From BPGX01 sp037447455 (lineage in GTDB: Bacteria > Bacteroidota > Bacteroidia > B-17B0 > Aurantibacillaceae), in NCBI GenBank assembly GCA_037447455.1, contig JBBIGQ010000019.1, positions 1-47,788 on the forward strand: 47,788 bases of DNA. Direction: 5' to 3'. A program made the translations under genes and the position numbers. Positions 7,400 through 15,066 of this stretch are shown in pieces (within the stretch, counting starts at the first letter, position 1; every line of letters begins with the position of its first letter). The notes beneath the pieces were generated by a model, which did no database searches, was not told where the DNA came from, and saw nothing but the letters and a program-made list of their open reading frames with translations.

Positions 7400-8217
7400 T
7401 ACACAGAGATGTTATATTCTCGTAGTGCCTGATTAAGAGATGTTTTTAAGTCAGTACTTTCTTTGCGTTTTCCGATAATTAACGCACAGGAGACGGAATA
7501 TTCGCCGGCTGGAAATTTTTTGGTGTATGAACCGGGAATTACCACGCTTCGGGGGGGGACATAAGCTTTGTATTCTATCGGATCTTTACCAGATACATCA
7601 ATGATTTTAGTGGATTGAGTTATCACAACATTGGCGCCCAGTACCGCTTCTTTTCCAATTCGAACACCTTCGACAATAATACATCTTGAACCAACGAATG
7701 CGCCATCTTCAATGATAACGGGCTGTGCCTGTGGTGGCTCTAAAACTCCGCCAATGCCCACTCCACCACTAAGATGTACATTTTTTCCAATTTGTGCACA
7801 ACTTCCTACGGTGGCCCATGTATCTACCATGGTACCGGAATCTACATAAGCCCCAATGTTTACATACGATGGCATCAAGATAACTCCCGGCGCTACATAA
7901 CTTCCATATCTGGCAATAGCAGGAGGAACACACCGTACACCAAGTTGTCCATAATTGTTTTTAGGTGGAATTTTATCATAAAAATTCAAATCACCAGCAG
8001 AAATGTTTTTGTTTTCTAAAATTTGAAAGTACAGCAGAATGGCCTTTTTAATCCATTCGTTTACTATCCAACTATCGGACTCTTCCTGATATTCGGCCAC
8101 TCTTAATTTTCCTTTATCAAGTTTTTCAATGGTTTCCAGAATGGCTGATTTTACTTTTTCTTCTTTTAAGAGTGATTTATCTTCAAATGCTTTATTGATA
8201 ATTTCAATTTTATTCAT
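7399..8217 (-). CDS. dapD: Tetrahydrodipicolinate N-succinyltransferase
   Basis: DapD succinylates tetrahydrodipicolinate with succinyl-CoA in the lysine and diaminopimelate pathway. The 272-residue length matches the family. The middle part shows left-handed beta-helix hexapeptide repeats (VAPGVILMPSYVNIGAYV, VGSCAQIGKNVHLSGGVGIGG) with the signature GVLEPPQAQPVIIEDGAFVG. The C-terminus carries VVIPGSYTKKFPAGEYSVSCALIIGKR. It lies eight bases downstream of prfB and overlaps the glycosyltransferase by one base. An aspartate kinase for the start of the pathway is elsewhere in the window (35459-36739). Confidence 0.93.
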   Translation of the reverse strand: MNKIEIINKAFEDKSLLKEEKVKSAILETIEKLDKGKLRVAEYQEESDSWIVNEWIKKAILLYFQILENKNISAGDLNFYDKIPPKNNYGQLGVRCVPPAIARYGSYVAPGVILMPSYVNIGAYVDSGTMVDTWATVGSCAQIGKNVHLSGGVGIGGVLEPPQAQPVIIEDGAFVGSRCIIVEGVRIGKEAVLGANVVITQSTKIIDVSGKDPIEYKAYVPPRSVVIPGSYTKKFPAGEYSVSCALIIGKRKESTDLKTSLNQALREYNISV

Positions 8218-8225
8218 AGAAAAAT

Positions 8226-9333
8226 TTAGTTTGAGATTTTGTTTTTTTCTTTTAGTTGTTGTAATAAAAATGCTTTGATAAAAGAATCTATTTCACCATC
8301 TAAAACGGCGTCGGCATCGGTAACTTTCAATTCGGTACGATGATCGTTGACCATTTTATAGGGGTGTAATACGTAACTTCTAATTTGTGAGCCCCATTCA
8401 ATTTTCATCTTTGAACTTTCAATTTTTTCACGGGCTTCATTTCGTTTACGCATTTCCAATTCATACAATTGGGATTTCAACATTTGCATAGCCCGTTCTC
8501 TGTTGGCTAATTGCGTTCTTTCTACCTGACAAACAACGGTAATGCCTGTAGTTTTATGATAAATTTGGACTTTTGTTTCAACTTTGTTGACGTTTTGTCC
8601 ACCGGCTCCACCGCTGCGGGATGTGGTGATTTCAATATCATTAGGATGGATTTGTATGTCAATAGTATCGTCAATAACAGGATAAACAAACACTGATGCA
8701 AAAGATGTATGTCGTTTGGCATTTGCATCAAACGGACTGATGCGCACCAAACGATGAACGCCATTTTCAGATTTTAATAAGCCATACGCATAAGGTCCAT
8801 CAATTTGAATAGAAGTGGATTTAATGCCAGCCACATCACCCGGATTAATATCTAACTCGGTAACTTTGAAGTGCTGTTTATTAGCCCACATTTCGTACAT
8901 TCTTAGGAGCATTGAGGTCCAATCGCAACTTTCTGTACCACCTGCTCCGGCATTGATTTGTAAAATGCAAGAAAGAGCGTCTTCTTGTTCAGTAAGAGTG
9001 TTTTTAATTTCAAAATCTTCAATTGTATTTTTGACTTTTTCGTATTCTTCTAAAATTGATTTTTCGTCTAATTCACCATCTTTGTAAAAATCATACATTA
9101 CTTGCAAGTCAGATACAGCGGTTTCAACTTCTTCTGAGCTTTTAAGTTTGTCTTTTAGCAGTTCTAATTCTTTAAGTAAGTGTTTAGCTTTAGACGGATT
9201 ATCCCATAAATCAGGTGCAGAGGTTTTTTCTTCTAATTCGGTTATTTGTAATTTCAACCGATTCTTGTCAAAGAAACCTCCCCAGAGCGGCTGCTCTTTC
9301 CACTACTTCTTTAACGTTATCATATGAGAACAT
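8226..9333 (-). CDS. prfB: Peptide chain release factor 2, programmed +1 frameshift
   Basis: RF2 releases peptides at UGA and UAA codons. The gene begins at ATG 9333 with 21 codons (MFSYDNVKEVVERAAALGRFL), reaches an in-frame TGA at 9268-9270 and continues in the +1 frame as DKNRLKLQITELEEK. The coding join is complement(8226..9269) with complement(9271..9333), giving 368 residues, close to the E. coli length. The slippery site reads CTT TGA C and is preceded by the Shine-Dalgarno-like GGGGAGG. This is the classic autoregulatory switch: low RF2 favours the shift. The SPF anticodon-like motif is at about residues 199-201 and the GGQ catalytic motif at about 244-246. dapD follows after eight bases. 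Confidence 0.95.
9267..9284 (-). promoter_or_regulatory. prfB programmed +1 frameshift site
   Basis: On the minus strand the sequence is GGGGAGG, then TTT CTT TGA C. The internal Shine-Dalgarno-like stretch, the CTT P-site codon and the TGAC stop context all match the known RF2 recoding signal. Skipping the T at 9270 puts GAC (9269-9267) in frame. Confidence 0.95.
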
Positions 9334-9360
9334 ATACTAAATTTTCTTGAATTATTAAAT

Positions 9361-10500
9361 TTATTGTGTAATAGCTCTTGAAATAACAATTCTTTGAACT
9401 TCTGAGGTGCCTTCGTATATTTGAGTAATTTTTGCATCGCGCATAAGACGTTCTACATGGTATTCTTTTACATAGCCGTATCCACCGTGTATTTGTACCG
9501 CTTCTGTGGTAACCCACATGGCGGTTTCAGAAGCATAGAGTTTGGCTATGGCACTTTCTTTATCGAAAGGCAATCCCTGATCTTTTAACCACGCTGCACG
9601 CAGTACTAATAGCCGTGCGGCTTCAATGCGAGTGGCCATGTCCGCTAATTTAAAGGCAATAGCCTGATGTTTATAGATTTCTTGTCCGAATGCTTTCCGT
9701 TGTTTGGCATATTCTTTAGATAATTCGTAGGCACCAGAAGCAATGCCCAGTGCTTGTGCGGCAATTCCAATTCTTCCGCCCGATAATGTTTTCATGGCAA
9801 ATTTAAATCCAAAACCATCTTCACCAATTCTGTTGGTTTTTGGCACTTTTACATTGTTGAACATCAACGAGTGTGTATCACTGGCACGAATTCCCATTTT
9901 ATTTTCCTTGGGACCGATGGTGAATCCTTCCATTCCTTTTTCTACGATGAGACAATTGATACCTCTGTGGCCTTCTTCTTTGTCTGTTTGAGCCATGACA
10001 AGATAAACAGATGCGCTGTCACCATTGGTAATCCAGTTTTTTACGCCGTTTAATAAGTAATAATCGCCTTTGTCTTCTGCAGTGGTTTTTTGGAATGTGG
10101 CGTCGCTGCCGGCTTCGGGCTCGGACAGGCAAAATGCGCCGATAATTTCACCTTTGGCAAGTGGAACAAGATACTTTTGCTTTTGTTCTTCTGTGCTGAA
10201 TTTTTCAAGTCCCCAGCATACTAATGAATTATTAACACTCATTATGACGCTGCATGATGCGTCTATCTTTGATATTTCTTCCATGGCGAGCACATAAGAG
10301 ATGGTATCTAATCCGGCGCCGCCGTATTTGGGGTCTACCATCATGCCGAGGAAACCGAGTTCGGCCATTCGCTTGACCTGTTCAGCAGGGAATTGTTGTT
10401 TTTCGTCTCTTTCAATAACATCGGGTTTGAGTTCGTTTTGAGCAAAGTCCCGTGCCATTTTTTGGATCATCAAATGTTCTTCGGTAAGTTGAAATTCCAT
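9361..10500 (-). CDS. Acyl-CoA dehydrogenase, short-chain type
   Basis: The 379-residue length and sequence fit FAD-dependent acyl-CoA dehydrogenases that introduce the alpha-beta double bond in fatty or branched-chain acyl-CoAs. Visible features are the N-terminal MEFQLTEEH helix, GAFCLSEPEAGSDA with the flavin-binding region, WITNGDSASVYLVMAQTD, the RIGIAAQALGIASGAYE helix and the C-terminal IYEGTSEVQRIVISRAI with the catalytic Glu363. The overall pattern resembles butyryl-CoA dehydrogenase. It lies between pdxA (52-base gap) and prfB (27-base gap) on the same strand; electron-transfer flavoprotein genes are not in the window. Confidence 0.93.
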   Translation of the reverse strand: MEFQLTEEHLMIQKMARDFAQNELKPDVIERDEKQQFPAEQVKRMAELGFLGMMVDPKYGGAGLDTISYVLAMEEISKIDASCSVIMSVNNSLVCWGLEKFSTEEQKQKYLVPLAKGEIIGAFCLSEPEAGSDATFQKTTAEDKGDYYLLNGVKNWITNGDSASVYLVMAQTDKEEGHRGINCLIVEKGMEGFTIGPKENKMGIRASDTHSLMFNNVKVPKTNRIGEDGFGFKFAMKTLSGGRIGIAAQALGIASGAYELSKEYAKQRKAFGQEIYKHQAIAFKLADMATRIEAARLLVLRAAWLKDQGLPFDKESAIAKLYASETAMWVTTEAVQIHGGYGYVKEYHVERLMRDAKITQIYEGTSEVQRIVISRAITQ

Positions 10501-10552
10501 AGTTTTTATGATTTTTGAAGTTATGAATTTTGAATTTTAGGTTTGAAAAAAA

Positions 10553-11608
10553 TTATTGTTCTTTAATTTTTTCTGAAATTTTGAGAGGGTTTTGTGTGAT
10601 TTCTTTGTAAAGTTTGCGGTTATTGAGTATATCAATAGCAAGGTAAATTGAATTGAGCATTGATTGGTGGTTAGCGCAAAATTGAGTAGATATATCATAC
10701 GCTGTGCCATGGTCAGGACTGGTGCGAACAACCGAAAGTCCAGCTGTATAATTTACGCCTGTTTCAAATTCTAACATCTTAAATGGTATGAGCGCCTGGT
10801 CATGATACATGGCTAAAACAGCGTCAAAGTTTTTGTACATATTCTTTCCAAAGAAAGCATCTGATGAAAATGGTCCATATACCAGAGAGTTTTTGTCATT
10901 TTCAAATGAATGGATAGCTGGTAATATTATCTCTTTTTCTTCGTTGCCAATCAGCCCATCTTCACCGGCATGGGGGTTTAAGCCGAGTACGGCAATTTTT
11001 GGCTTTCTGATTTGAAAGTCCTGTATAAGAGCATGTTTTAGGGTGTTAATTTTTTCTATAATGTTTTCTTTGGTAATGTATTTTGAAACATTGGTAAGAG
11101 AGGTATGTACTGTAACGAGTGCTATTTTAATGGTTTCTCCTATGAAGGTCATTAATGGTTTTTCTTTCAGTTTGTACGCAAGGTATTCTGTATGTCCTTT
11201 GAATTCTTGTCGGATTTGTTGTATAGAATGTTTATTAATAGGAGCGGTTACAAGGGCATGCACTTGTTTAGATAATAAAGCATTTACGGCGGCTTCTAGA
11301 GAAATATAGGCATATTTTGCGGACTCTAAGGTTGGCTGACCTAGATCAATAGGCACTTCTTCTTCGTAACAAATAAAAACATTGACTTTTTTGGGGTTTA
11401 ATTGAGAAAAATTTTTGATGGGATGAAAATTGAAGTCATTAAGATGCAGGGCCTTTCTAAAATAGGTTATTGTTTTTTGAGAACTAAAAATGACAGGAGT
11501 GCAAATTTCCAGCAGTTCAGGGTTGTAAACAGATTTTAGAATCACTTCGGGACCTATGCCGTTTATATCGCCCTGTGAAATTCCAATGATTGGTTTTGTT
11601 TTTATCAT
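10553..11608 (-). CDS. pdxA: 4-hydroxythreonine-4-phosphate dehydrogenase
   Basis: PdxA oxidises 4-phosphohydroxy-threonine in DXP-dependent pyridoxal phosphate synthesis. The protein (351 residues from ATG 11608) shows IGISQGDINGIGPEVI at the N-terminus, TAPINKHS, GHTEYLA, GLNPHAGEDGLIG and the metal-site MYHDQALIPFK motif; the C-terminal RTSPDHGTAYDI is also diagnostic. A longer frame from 11638 adds MHKLKCIFAP and would overlap the promoter, so it was rejected. The gene is read away from rpoD across a shared regulatory region and heads a long minus-strand gene string. Confidence 0.93.
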   Translation of the reverse strand: MIKTKPIIGISQGDINGIGPEVILKSVYNPELLEICTPVIFSSQKTITYFRKALHLNDFNFHPIKNFSQLNPKKVNVFICYEEEVPIDLGQPTLESAKYAYISLEAAVNALLSKQVHALVTAPINKHSIQQIRQEFKGHTEYLAYKLKEKPLMTFIGETIKIALVTVHTSLTNVSKYITKENIIEKINTLKHALIQDFQIRKPKIAVLGLNPHAGEDGLIGNEEKEIILPAIHSFENDKNSLVYGPFSSDAFFGKNMYKNFDAVLAMYHDQALIPFKMLEFETGVNYTAGLSVVRTSPDHGTAYDISTQFCANHQSMLNSIYLAIDILNNRKLYKEITQNPLKISEKIKEQ

Positions 11609-11613
11609 AGGGG

Positions 11614-11645
11614 CAAAAATACACTTTAATTTATGCAATTACAAA
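11614..11645 (-). promoter_or_regulatory. pdxA promoter, TTTG-N20-TATTTTTG
   Basis: On the minus strand TTTG (11645-11642) is followed after 20 bases by TATTTTTG (11621-11614), a full match to the Bacteroidota primary-sigma promoter. Only five bases separate the -7 box from the pdxA ATG, so the transcript would be leaderless or nearly so. Confidence 0.7.
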
Positions 11646-11669
11646 ACTATGTGGATGGAAATTTAATTT

Positions 11670-11744
11670 ATTTCACTCAATAAACATTCCATTTCACTCA
11701 ATGAAAGTGATATTTCACTCAATAATCGGTTGATTTCAGTCATT
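11670..11744 (+). repeat. Four 12-bp direct repeats at exact 21-bp period
   Basis: ATTTCACTCAAT occurs at 11670-11681, 11691-11702 and 11712-11723, and a variant with two mismatches, ATTTCAGTCATT, at 11733-11744. Starts are exactly 21 bases apart while the nine-base spacers are unrelated, so the repeats all face one side of the helix and look like operator sites rather than a recent duplication. The array sits between the divergent pdxA and rpoD promoters. No binding protein can be named. Confidence 0.75.
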
Positions 11745-11766
11745 TAAACCAACTAAGGGCATCTAA

Positions 11767-11790
11767 TTTGCGTATAATTTTGCGTATAAT
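11767..11790 (+). repeat. Tandem 12-bp repeat containing the rpoD -7 box
   Basis: TTTGCGTATAAT is present twice in direct tandem (11767-11778 and 11779-11790). The junction creates TAATTTTG at 11775-11782, a full match to the -7 consensus, 25 bases before the rpoD start codon. No TTTG lies at the normal upstream distance. Confidence 0.6.
11775..11782 (+). promoter_or_regulatory. -7 promoter box of rpoD
   Basis: TAATTTTG fits TAnnTTTG and lies 25 bases before the ATG at 11808. The lack of a -33 box, and the repeat array ending 30 bases upstream, would suit a promoter dependent on an activator; that is inference. Confidence 0.5.
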
Positions 11791-11807
11791 ATGGAAAAAT
11801 TGAGAGT

Positions 11808-12674
11808 ATGAAACAATTAAAAATTACGCCTAAAATTACCAAACGCGATGAGGCGTCATTAGAGCGATATATGGTCGAGGTCAGTAGAGAAGAAATGATT
11901 ACATATCATGAAGAGGTGGAGTTGGCAAAGAGAATTAAACAAGGGGATCCTGAGGCCTTAAATAAATTGGTGAGGGCTAATCTGCGTTTTGTGATTTCGG
12001 TAGCCAAGCAGTATCAAAATCAAGGGTTACCTTTGCAGGATTTAATCACGGAGGGAAATATTGGGCTTATTAAAGCGGCCCAACGTTTTGATGAAACCAA
12101 AGGGTTTAAATTTATTTCTTATGCGGTATGGTGGATACGGCAATCTATTTTGCAAGCTATAGCAGAGCATTCCAGAATTGTCCGTTTACCGTTAAACAGA
12201 GTGTCTAATATTTCTAAAGTCAATAAAATGATTTCAAAAATAGAACAGGAAGAAGAAAGGGATTTAACGGTTTATGAAATTGCTGAAGAATGTGATTTAA
12301 GTGTGGATGAGGTAAATGAGGCCTTAATGTTCAATTCCCGAACGAGTAGTTTAGATGCTCCTGTTGTTTCATCGGATGATCCGGTTACTTTGCTGGATTT
12401 ATTAGCCGTTGAAGAGATTGCATTGCCGGATGTTGAACTAGAGAGAGAAAGTTTAAAGGAGGATGTTAGCAGAGTGATACAAACTTTACCGGAAAGAGAG
12501 GCCGAAATTTTAAAGGCGGCGTATGGTTTGAATGGGTTTCAAGCTATGTCATTGGATGAGATTGCTAAAAAATTTAATTTAACAAAGGAACGGGTTCGGC
12601 AGATAAAAGATAAAGCTATTATGAAGCTAAGATATTTTTCAAAAAACAAAATTTTGCGAATGTATATTGCATAA
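11808..12674 (+). CDS. rpoD: RNA polymerase primary sigma factor
   Basis: The 288-residue protein is the short primary sigma factor typical of Bacteroidota. It starts directly with MKQLKITPKITKRDEASLERY (no region 1.1), then regions 1.2 and 2 (ANLRFVISVAKQYQNQGLPL, GNIGLIKAAQRFDETKGFKF, SYAVWWIRQSILQAI), region 3 (LPLNRVSNISKVNK) and region 4 with LPEREAEILKAAYGL and the helix-turn-helix SLDEIAKKFNLTKERVRQIK. It directs transcription from TTTG/TAnnTTTG promoters such as those in this window. Upstream lies an unusual 21-bp-period repeat array. Confidence 0.96.
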   Translation: MKQLKITPKITKRDEASLERYMVEVSREEMITYHEEVELAKRIKQGDPEALNKLVRANLRFVISVAKQYQNQGLPLQDLITEGNIGLIKAAQRFDETKGFKFISYAVWWIRQSILQAIAEHSRIVRLPLNRVSNISKVNKMISKIEQEEERDLTVYEIAEECDLSVDEVNEALMFNSRTSSLDAPVVSSDDPVTLLDLLAVEEIALPDVELERESLKEDVSRVIQTLPEREAEILKAAYGLNGFQAMSLDEIAKKFNLTKERVRQIKDKAIMKLRYFSKNKILRMYIA

Positions 12675-12872
12675 AATTTTTACAATTAATAAAATTTTAC
12701 TTATATTTGCACGCAAAAGTTATTAAAAACATCTAAAAAGTAGTATTTATAGAGTAAGACGTTTACTTTATTTTTTTCTTAAACCAATTCTTTCGCATAC
12801 TTTTCAATCATTAACCTTTAAAATTTTAGGATTATAGACCAAACATCTACCCAAATCAATCTTTAAAAATCA
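12675..12872 (+). promoter_or_regulatory. Leader region with -7 box for the ECF sigma gene
   Basis: TATATTTG at 12702-12709 matches the -7 consensus, so a transcript would begin near 12715 and carry an untranslated leader of roughly 155 bases before the ATG at 12873. An A/T-only inverted repeat (TAAAATTTT/AAAATTTTA) just after rpoD is too weak to be called a terminator. No riboswitch class was recognised in the leader. Confidence 0.45.
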
Positions 12873-13526
12873 ATGGGTATGATGTATTTTTCGGTTTCGG
12901 AATTAAAGAAGAAATCAGATGCTGATTTATTACATCTGTTTTATCAAGGTAACCAAAGTGCAGTAGTGGCACTTTTTAATCGGTACAAAACCAGGATCTG
13001 TTTCCATATTTTTAATTATGTCAAGTCAAAAGAAGTGATGGAAGATTTGTACCAGGATATTATATGTAAAGCGTTGTTGCAGTTGAGAAGGAAAAACTAT
13101 ACAGAAAGTGGCAAGTTTTATTCATGGTTATTGTGTATTGCTAAAAATCAGGTAATAGATTATTATAGGAGCAACAGGAATAAAAAGCATTTTTCTTATC
13201 TTACAAATGATGACGATGAAGAAGTAAATATTTTTGATATATTGAGAATGGACTCCGTAAATAATACAGATGTGGCTAAGAATATTGAACAAAAAGAAAA
13301 GCAAAAGAAGCACAAAAATATCATAAAGCAATTGATAGAGAAGTTGCCCGCGGAACAAAAAGAAGTGGTGATACTAAGAATGTATTATGATATGAGTTTT
13401 AAGGAAATTGCCAAGTTTAGTAAAGTTTCTATTAACACATCGCTTGGAAGGATGCGATATGCTTTGATGAATCTTGAAAAAATGATTAAGGAGCGGAATT
13501 TGGAAAAAGAACTGCTTTGCGGCTGA
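12873..13526 (+). CDS. ECF-type sigma-70 family RNA polymerase sigma factor
   Basis: The 217-residue product has sigma region 2 (SAVVALFNRYKTRICFHIFNY, EDLYQDIICKAL, FYSWLLCIAKNQVIDYYRS; residues about 28-100), an acidic linker, and region 4 (LPAEQKEVVILRMYYDMSFKEIAKFSKVSINT, about 156-190), whose last part is the -35-recognising helix-turn-helix. ECF sigmas are usually held by an anti-sigma factor, but none is encoded next to it. The next gene encodes a secreted protein with membrane segments rather than a recognisable anti-sigma domain. The start MGMMYF could also be the second or third Met. Confidence 0.88.
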   Translation: MGMMYFSVSELKKKSDADLLHLFYQGNQSAVVALFNRYKTRICFHIFNYVKSKEVMEDLYQDIICKALLQLRRKNYTESGKFYSWLLCIAKNQVIDYYRSNRNKKHFSYLTNDDDEEVNIFDILRMDSVNNTDVAKNIEQKEKQKKHKNIIKQLIEKLPAEQKEVVILRMYYDMSFKEIAKFSKVSINTSLGRMRYALMNLEKMIKERNLEKELLCG

Positions 13527-13574
13527 ATGGATTTTTTTATGGAAGTTTTTTTTTGTTATTTTGCTCAAAAACGA

Positions 13575-14231
13575 ATGGGTATTTTTTGGAAAATAATTGT
13601 GTTGTTTTTCTTTGTGGGGAATGTTTTTTATTATGCTCAAAACCAATCAGATACTATTTATTTGATGAATGGACAAAAGGTAAGTAGTTTAGTAATAGAC
13701 ACTTCTTTTGCATTGGTTACTTACAAGGATATTAACTCAAAACAGCCCGATAAAATCCGAAATTTTGAGAAAGATGAAGTGTTTTGCATTTGGTACAAAA
13801 ACGATGAAAAAGTGTATTATTATTCGCAGGATACGGCAAGAGGCGATTGGTTTACCAGAGAAGAAATGTGGTATTTTACACAAGGGGAGCGAGATGCTAT
13901 AAAGGGTTTTAAACCAGTACCAACGCTGATGATAAATGGTGTTTTAGGGGCAGCATCGGGGATGACAGGAATGTTTGTAGCGCCGGTCGTTCCTTTAGGA
14001 TTTTATTTACTTTCAGATGTTACTAAAATTAAAATTAAGCACCGGACAATATCTAATCCGGAGTTGCTCCAACACGATGCTTATATTTTAGGTTATCAAA
14101 AAGTAGCACGGACAAGGCGACGAATATACTCTATTATTGGCGGAGCATCTGGCTTACTGATTGGTTACTTGACCTATTTCACTTTCAAAAATCAATATCC
14201 GCAATCTATTAAAGATATTTTATTTAATTAA
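13575..14231 (+). CDS. Secreted/membrane protein of unknown function
   Basis: From ATG 13575 the product (218 residues) starts with a signal peptide, MGIFWKIIVLFFFVGNVFYYAQ. It is followed by a small beta domain (DTIYLMNGQKVSSLVIDTSFALVTYKD) that resembles the N-terminal domain of the split protein at 2070-2279. Two glycine-rich hydrophobic segments come later (about residues 115-140, INGVLGAASGMTGMFVAPVV, and about 185-205, SIIGGASGLLIGYLTYF). The frame can be extended to 13527, but that would place extra residues before the signal peptide. It sits between the ECF sigma gene and the DUF177 gene in one transcription unit. No function is known to me. Confidence 0.7.
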   Translation: MGIFWKIIVLFFFVGNVFYYAQNQSDTIYLMNGQKVSSLVIDTSFALVTYKDINSKQPDKIRNFEKDEVFCIWYKNDEKVYYYSQDTARGDWFTREEMWYFTQGERDAIKGFKPVPTLMINGVLGAASGMTGMFVAPVVPLGFYLLSDVTKIKIKHRTISNPELLQHDAYILGYQKVARTRRRIYSIIGGASGLLIGYLTYFTFKNQYPQSIKDILFN

Positions 14232-14237
14232 ATCATT

Positions 14238-14768
14238 ATGAAAAACAAAAATGCTAATAAGATTGAATTTATTATTGAATATGCCGGTTTACCAGCCGGG
14301 AAGCATATTTTTGAATTTGATATTGATAATCAATTTATGCAACAATACTTTGAAGAACCTTTAGAGAATGTTTTCAAAGTACAATCGGTGGTAAAATTAT
14401 TAAAGTATAATCATTCTTTACAAGCCAGAGTACAGTTAAAAGGATTGGTTTCTGTTGTGTGTGACAAATGTTTGATATCGTATGAATATCCTGTTCAATA
14501 TGAGGCAGATTTATTAATTGAGAAAGGCTATCCGGAAAATTCCAGTGATGAAATTCTAATGGTGGAAGAAAATGACAATAAAATTAATTTTTCTCAATAT
14601 CTTTATGAAAGTGTGATGGTATCTTTACCACCTAAAATTGTGCCTTGTGAACTGTTTGAAGGTGTTAGATGTGATGAAGAAATTTTAAAAAAAATTCAAC
14701 CGGATTTGTCAGAACAAAATAAATCCACTATATTTGCCGAACTTTTGAAAAACAAGTTTAAATCTTAA
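14238..14768 (+). CDS. DUF177 (YceD-like) protein
   Basis: The 176-residue protein has the DUF177 pattern: an N-terminal domain ending in the VKLLKYNHSLQARVQLKGLVSVVCDKCL region with a CxxC pair (CDKC), followed by acidic YEADLLIEKGY and the SLPPKIVPC segment. In many bacteria this family is encoded directly before rpmF and is linked to 23S rRNA and ribosome homeostasis (E. coli YceD). That arrangement is preserved here, with rpmF 12 bases downstream. Confidence 0.85.
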   Translation: MKNKNANKIEFIIEYAGLPAGKHIFEFDIDNQFMQQYFEEPLENVFKVQSVVKLLKYNHSLQARVQLKGLVSVVCDKCLISYEYPVQYEADLLIEKGYPENSSDEILMVEENDNKINFSQYLYESVMVSLPPKIVPCELFEGVRCDEEILKKIQPDLSEQNKSTIFAELLKNKFKS

Positions 14769-14780
14769 AAACATACCATT

Positions 14781-14960
14781 ATGCCAAATCCTAAGCGAAA
14801 AATGTCAAAATCAAGAAGAGATAAAAGACGCTCTACCTACAAAGCACCACAGTTTACCATTGCTACTGATCCCACAACAGGTGAAGCACATATTTATCAT
14901 CGTGCTTATTGGTTAGATAATAAATTGTATTATCGTGGGAAAGTAGTGATGGAAAAATAA
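14781..14960 (+). CDS. rpmF: 50S ribosomal protein L32
   Basis: The 59-residue product begins MPNPKRKMSKSRRDKRRSTY, the L32 signature, and ends YYRGKVVMEK. It lacks the four zinc-binding cysteines of some L32 proteins; the zinc-free form with the HIYHRAYW segment is common in Bacteroidota. It is directly downstream of the DUF177 gene, the conserved arrangement, and is followed by a terminator. Confidence 0.95.
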   Translation: MPNPKRKMSKSRRDKRRSTYKAPQFTIATDPTTGEAHIYHRAYWLDNKLYYRGKVVMEK

Positions 14961-14979
14961 CAAAAAATTGAACAAGTTG

Positions 14980-15016
14980 AAAAGGGGAGGAACTTAGAGG
15001 TTTTTCCCCTTTTTTT
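14980..15016 (+). terminator. Rho-independent terminator after rpmF
   Basis: AAAAGGGGA at 14980-14988 can pair with TCCCCTTTT at 15005-15013, followed by further T residues to 15016. It lies 20 bases after the rpmF stop and would end the rpmF operon. Confidence 0.75.
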
Positions 15017-15034
15017 AGTTTAAAATAAAATCCC

Positions 15035-15042
15035 TAATTTTG
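15035..15042 (+). promoter_or_regulatory. -7 promoter box of the Ycf48-like T9SS gene
   Basis: TAATTTTG matches the TAnnTTTG consensus and lies 24 bases before the ATG at 15067, immediately after the rpmF terminator. A clear TTTG at -33 is not seen. Confidence 0.55.
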
Positions 15043-15066
15043 CAGAAAATTCTAAAAAATAAAACT

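Noticed and set aside
9320..9517. 65-residue minus-strand frame overlapping acyl-CoA dehydrogenase and the prfB leader
   Set aside because: It is out of frame with both conserved proteins and covers the true prfB start region; no independent support.
12675..12700. A/T-only inverted repeat after rpoD as a terminator
   Set aside because: The stem has no G-C pairs and is followed by a good -7 box; it is unlikely to stop transcription.
14781..14960. L32 lacking zinc-binding cysteines as an oddity
   Set aside because: The zinc-free form is normal in this phylum, so it is not evidence of zinc-stress paralogy.
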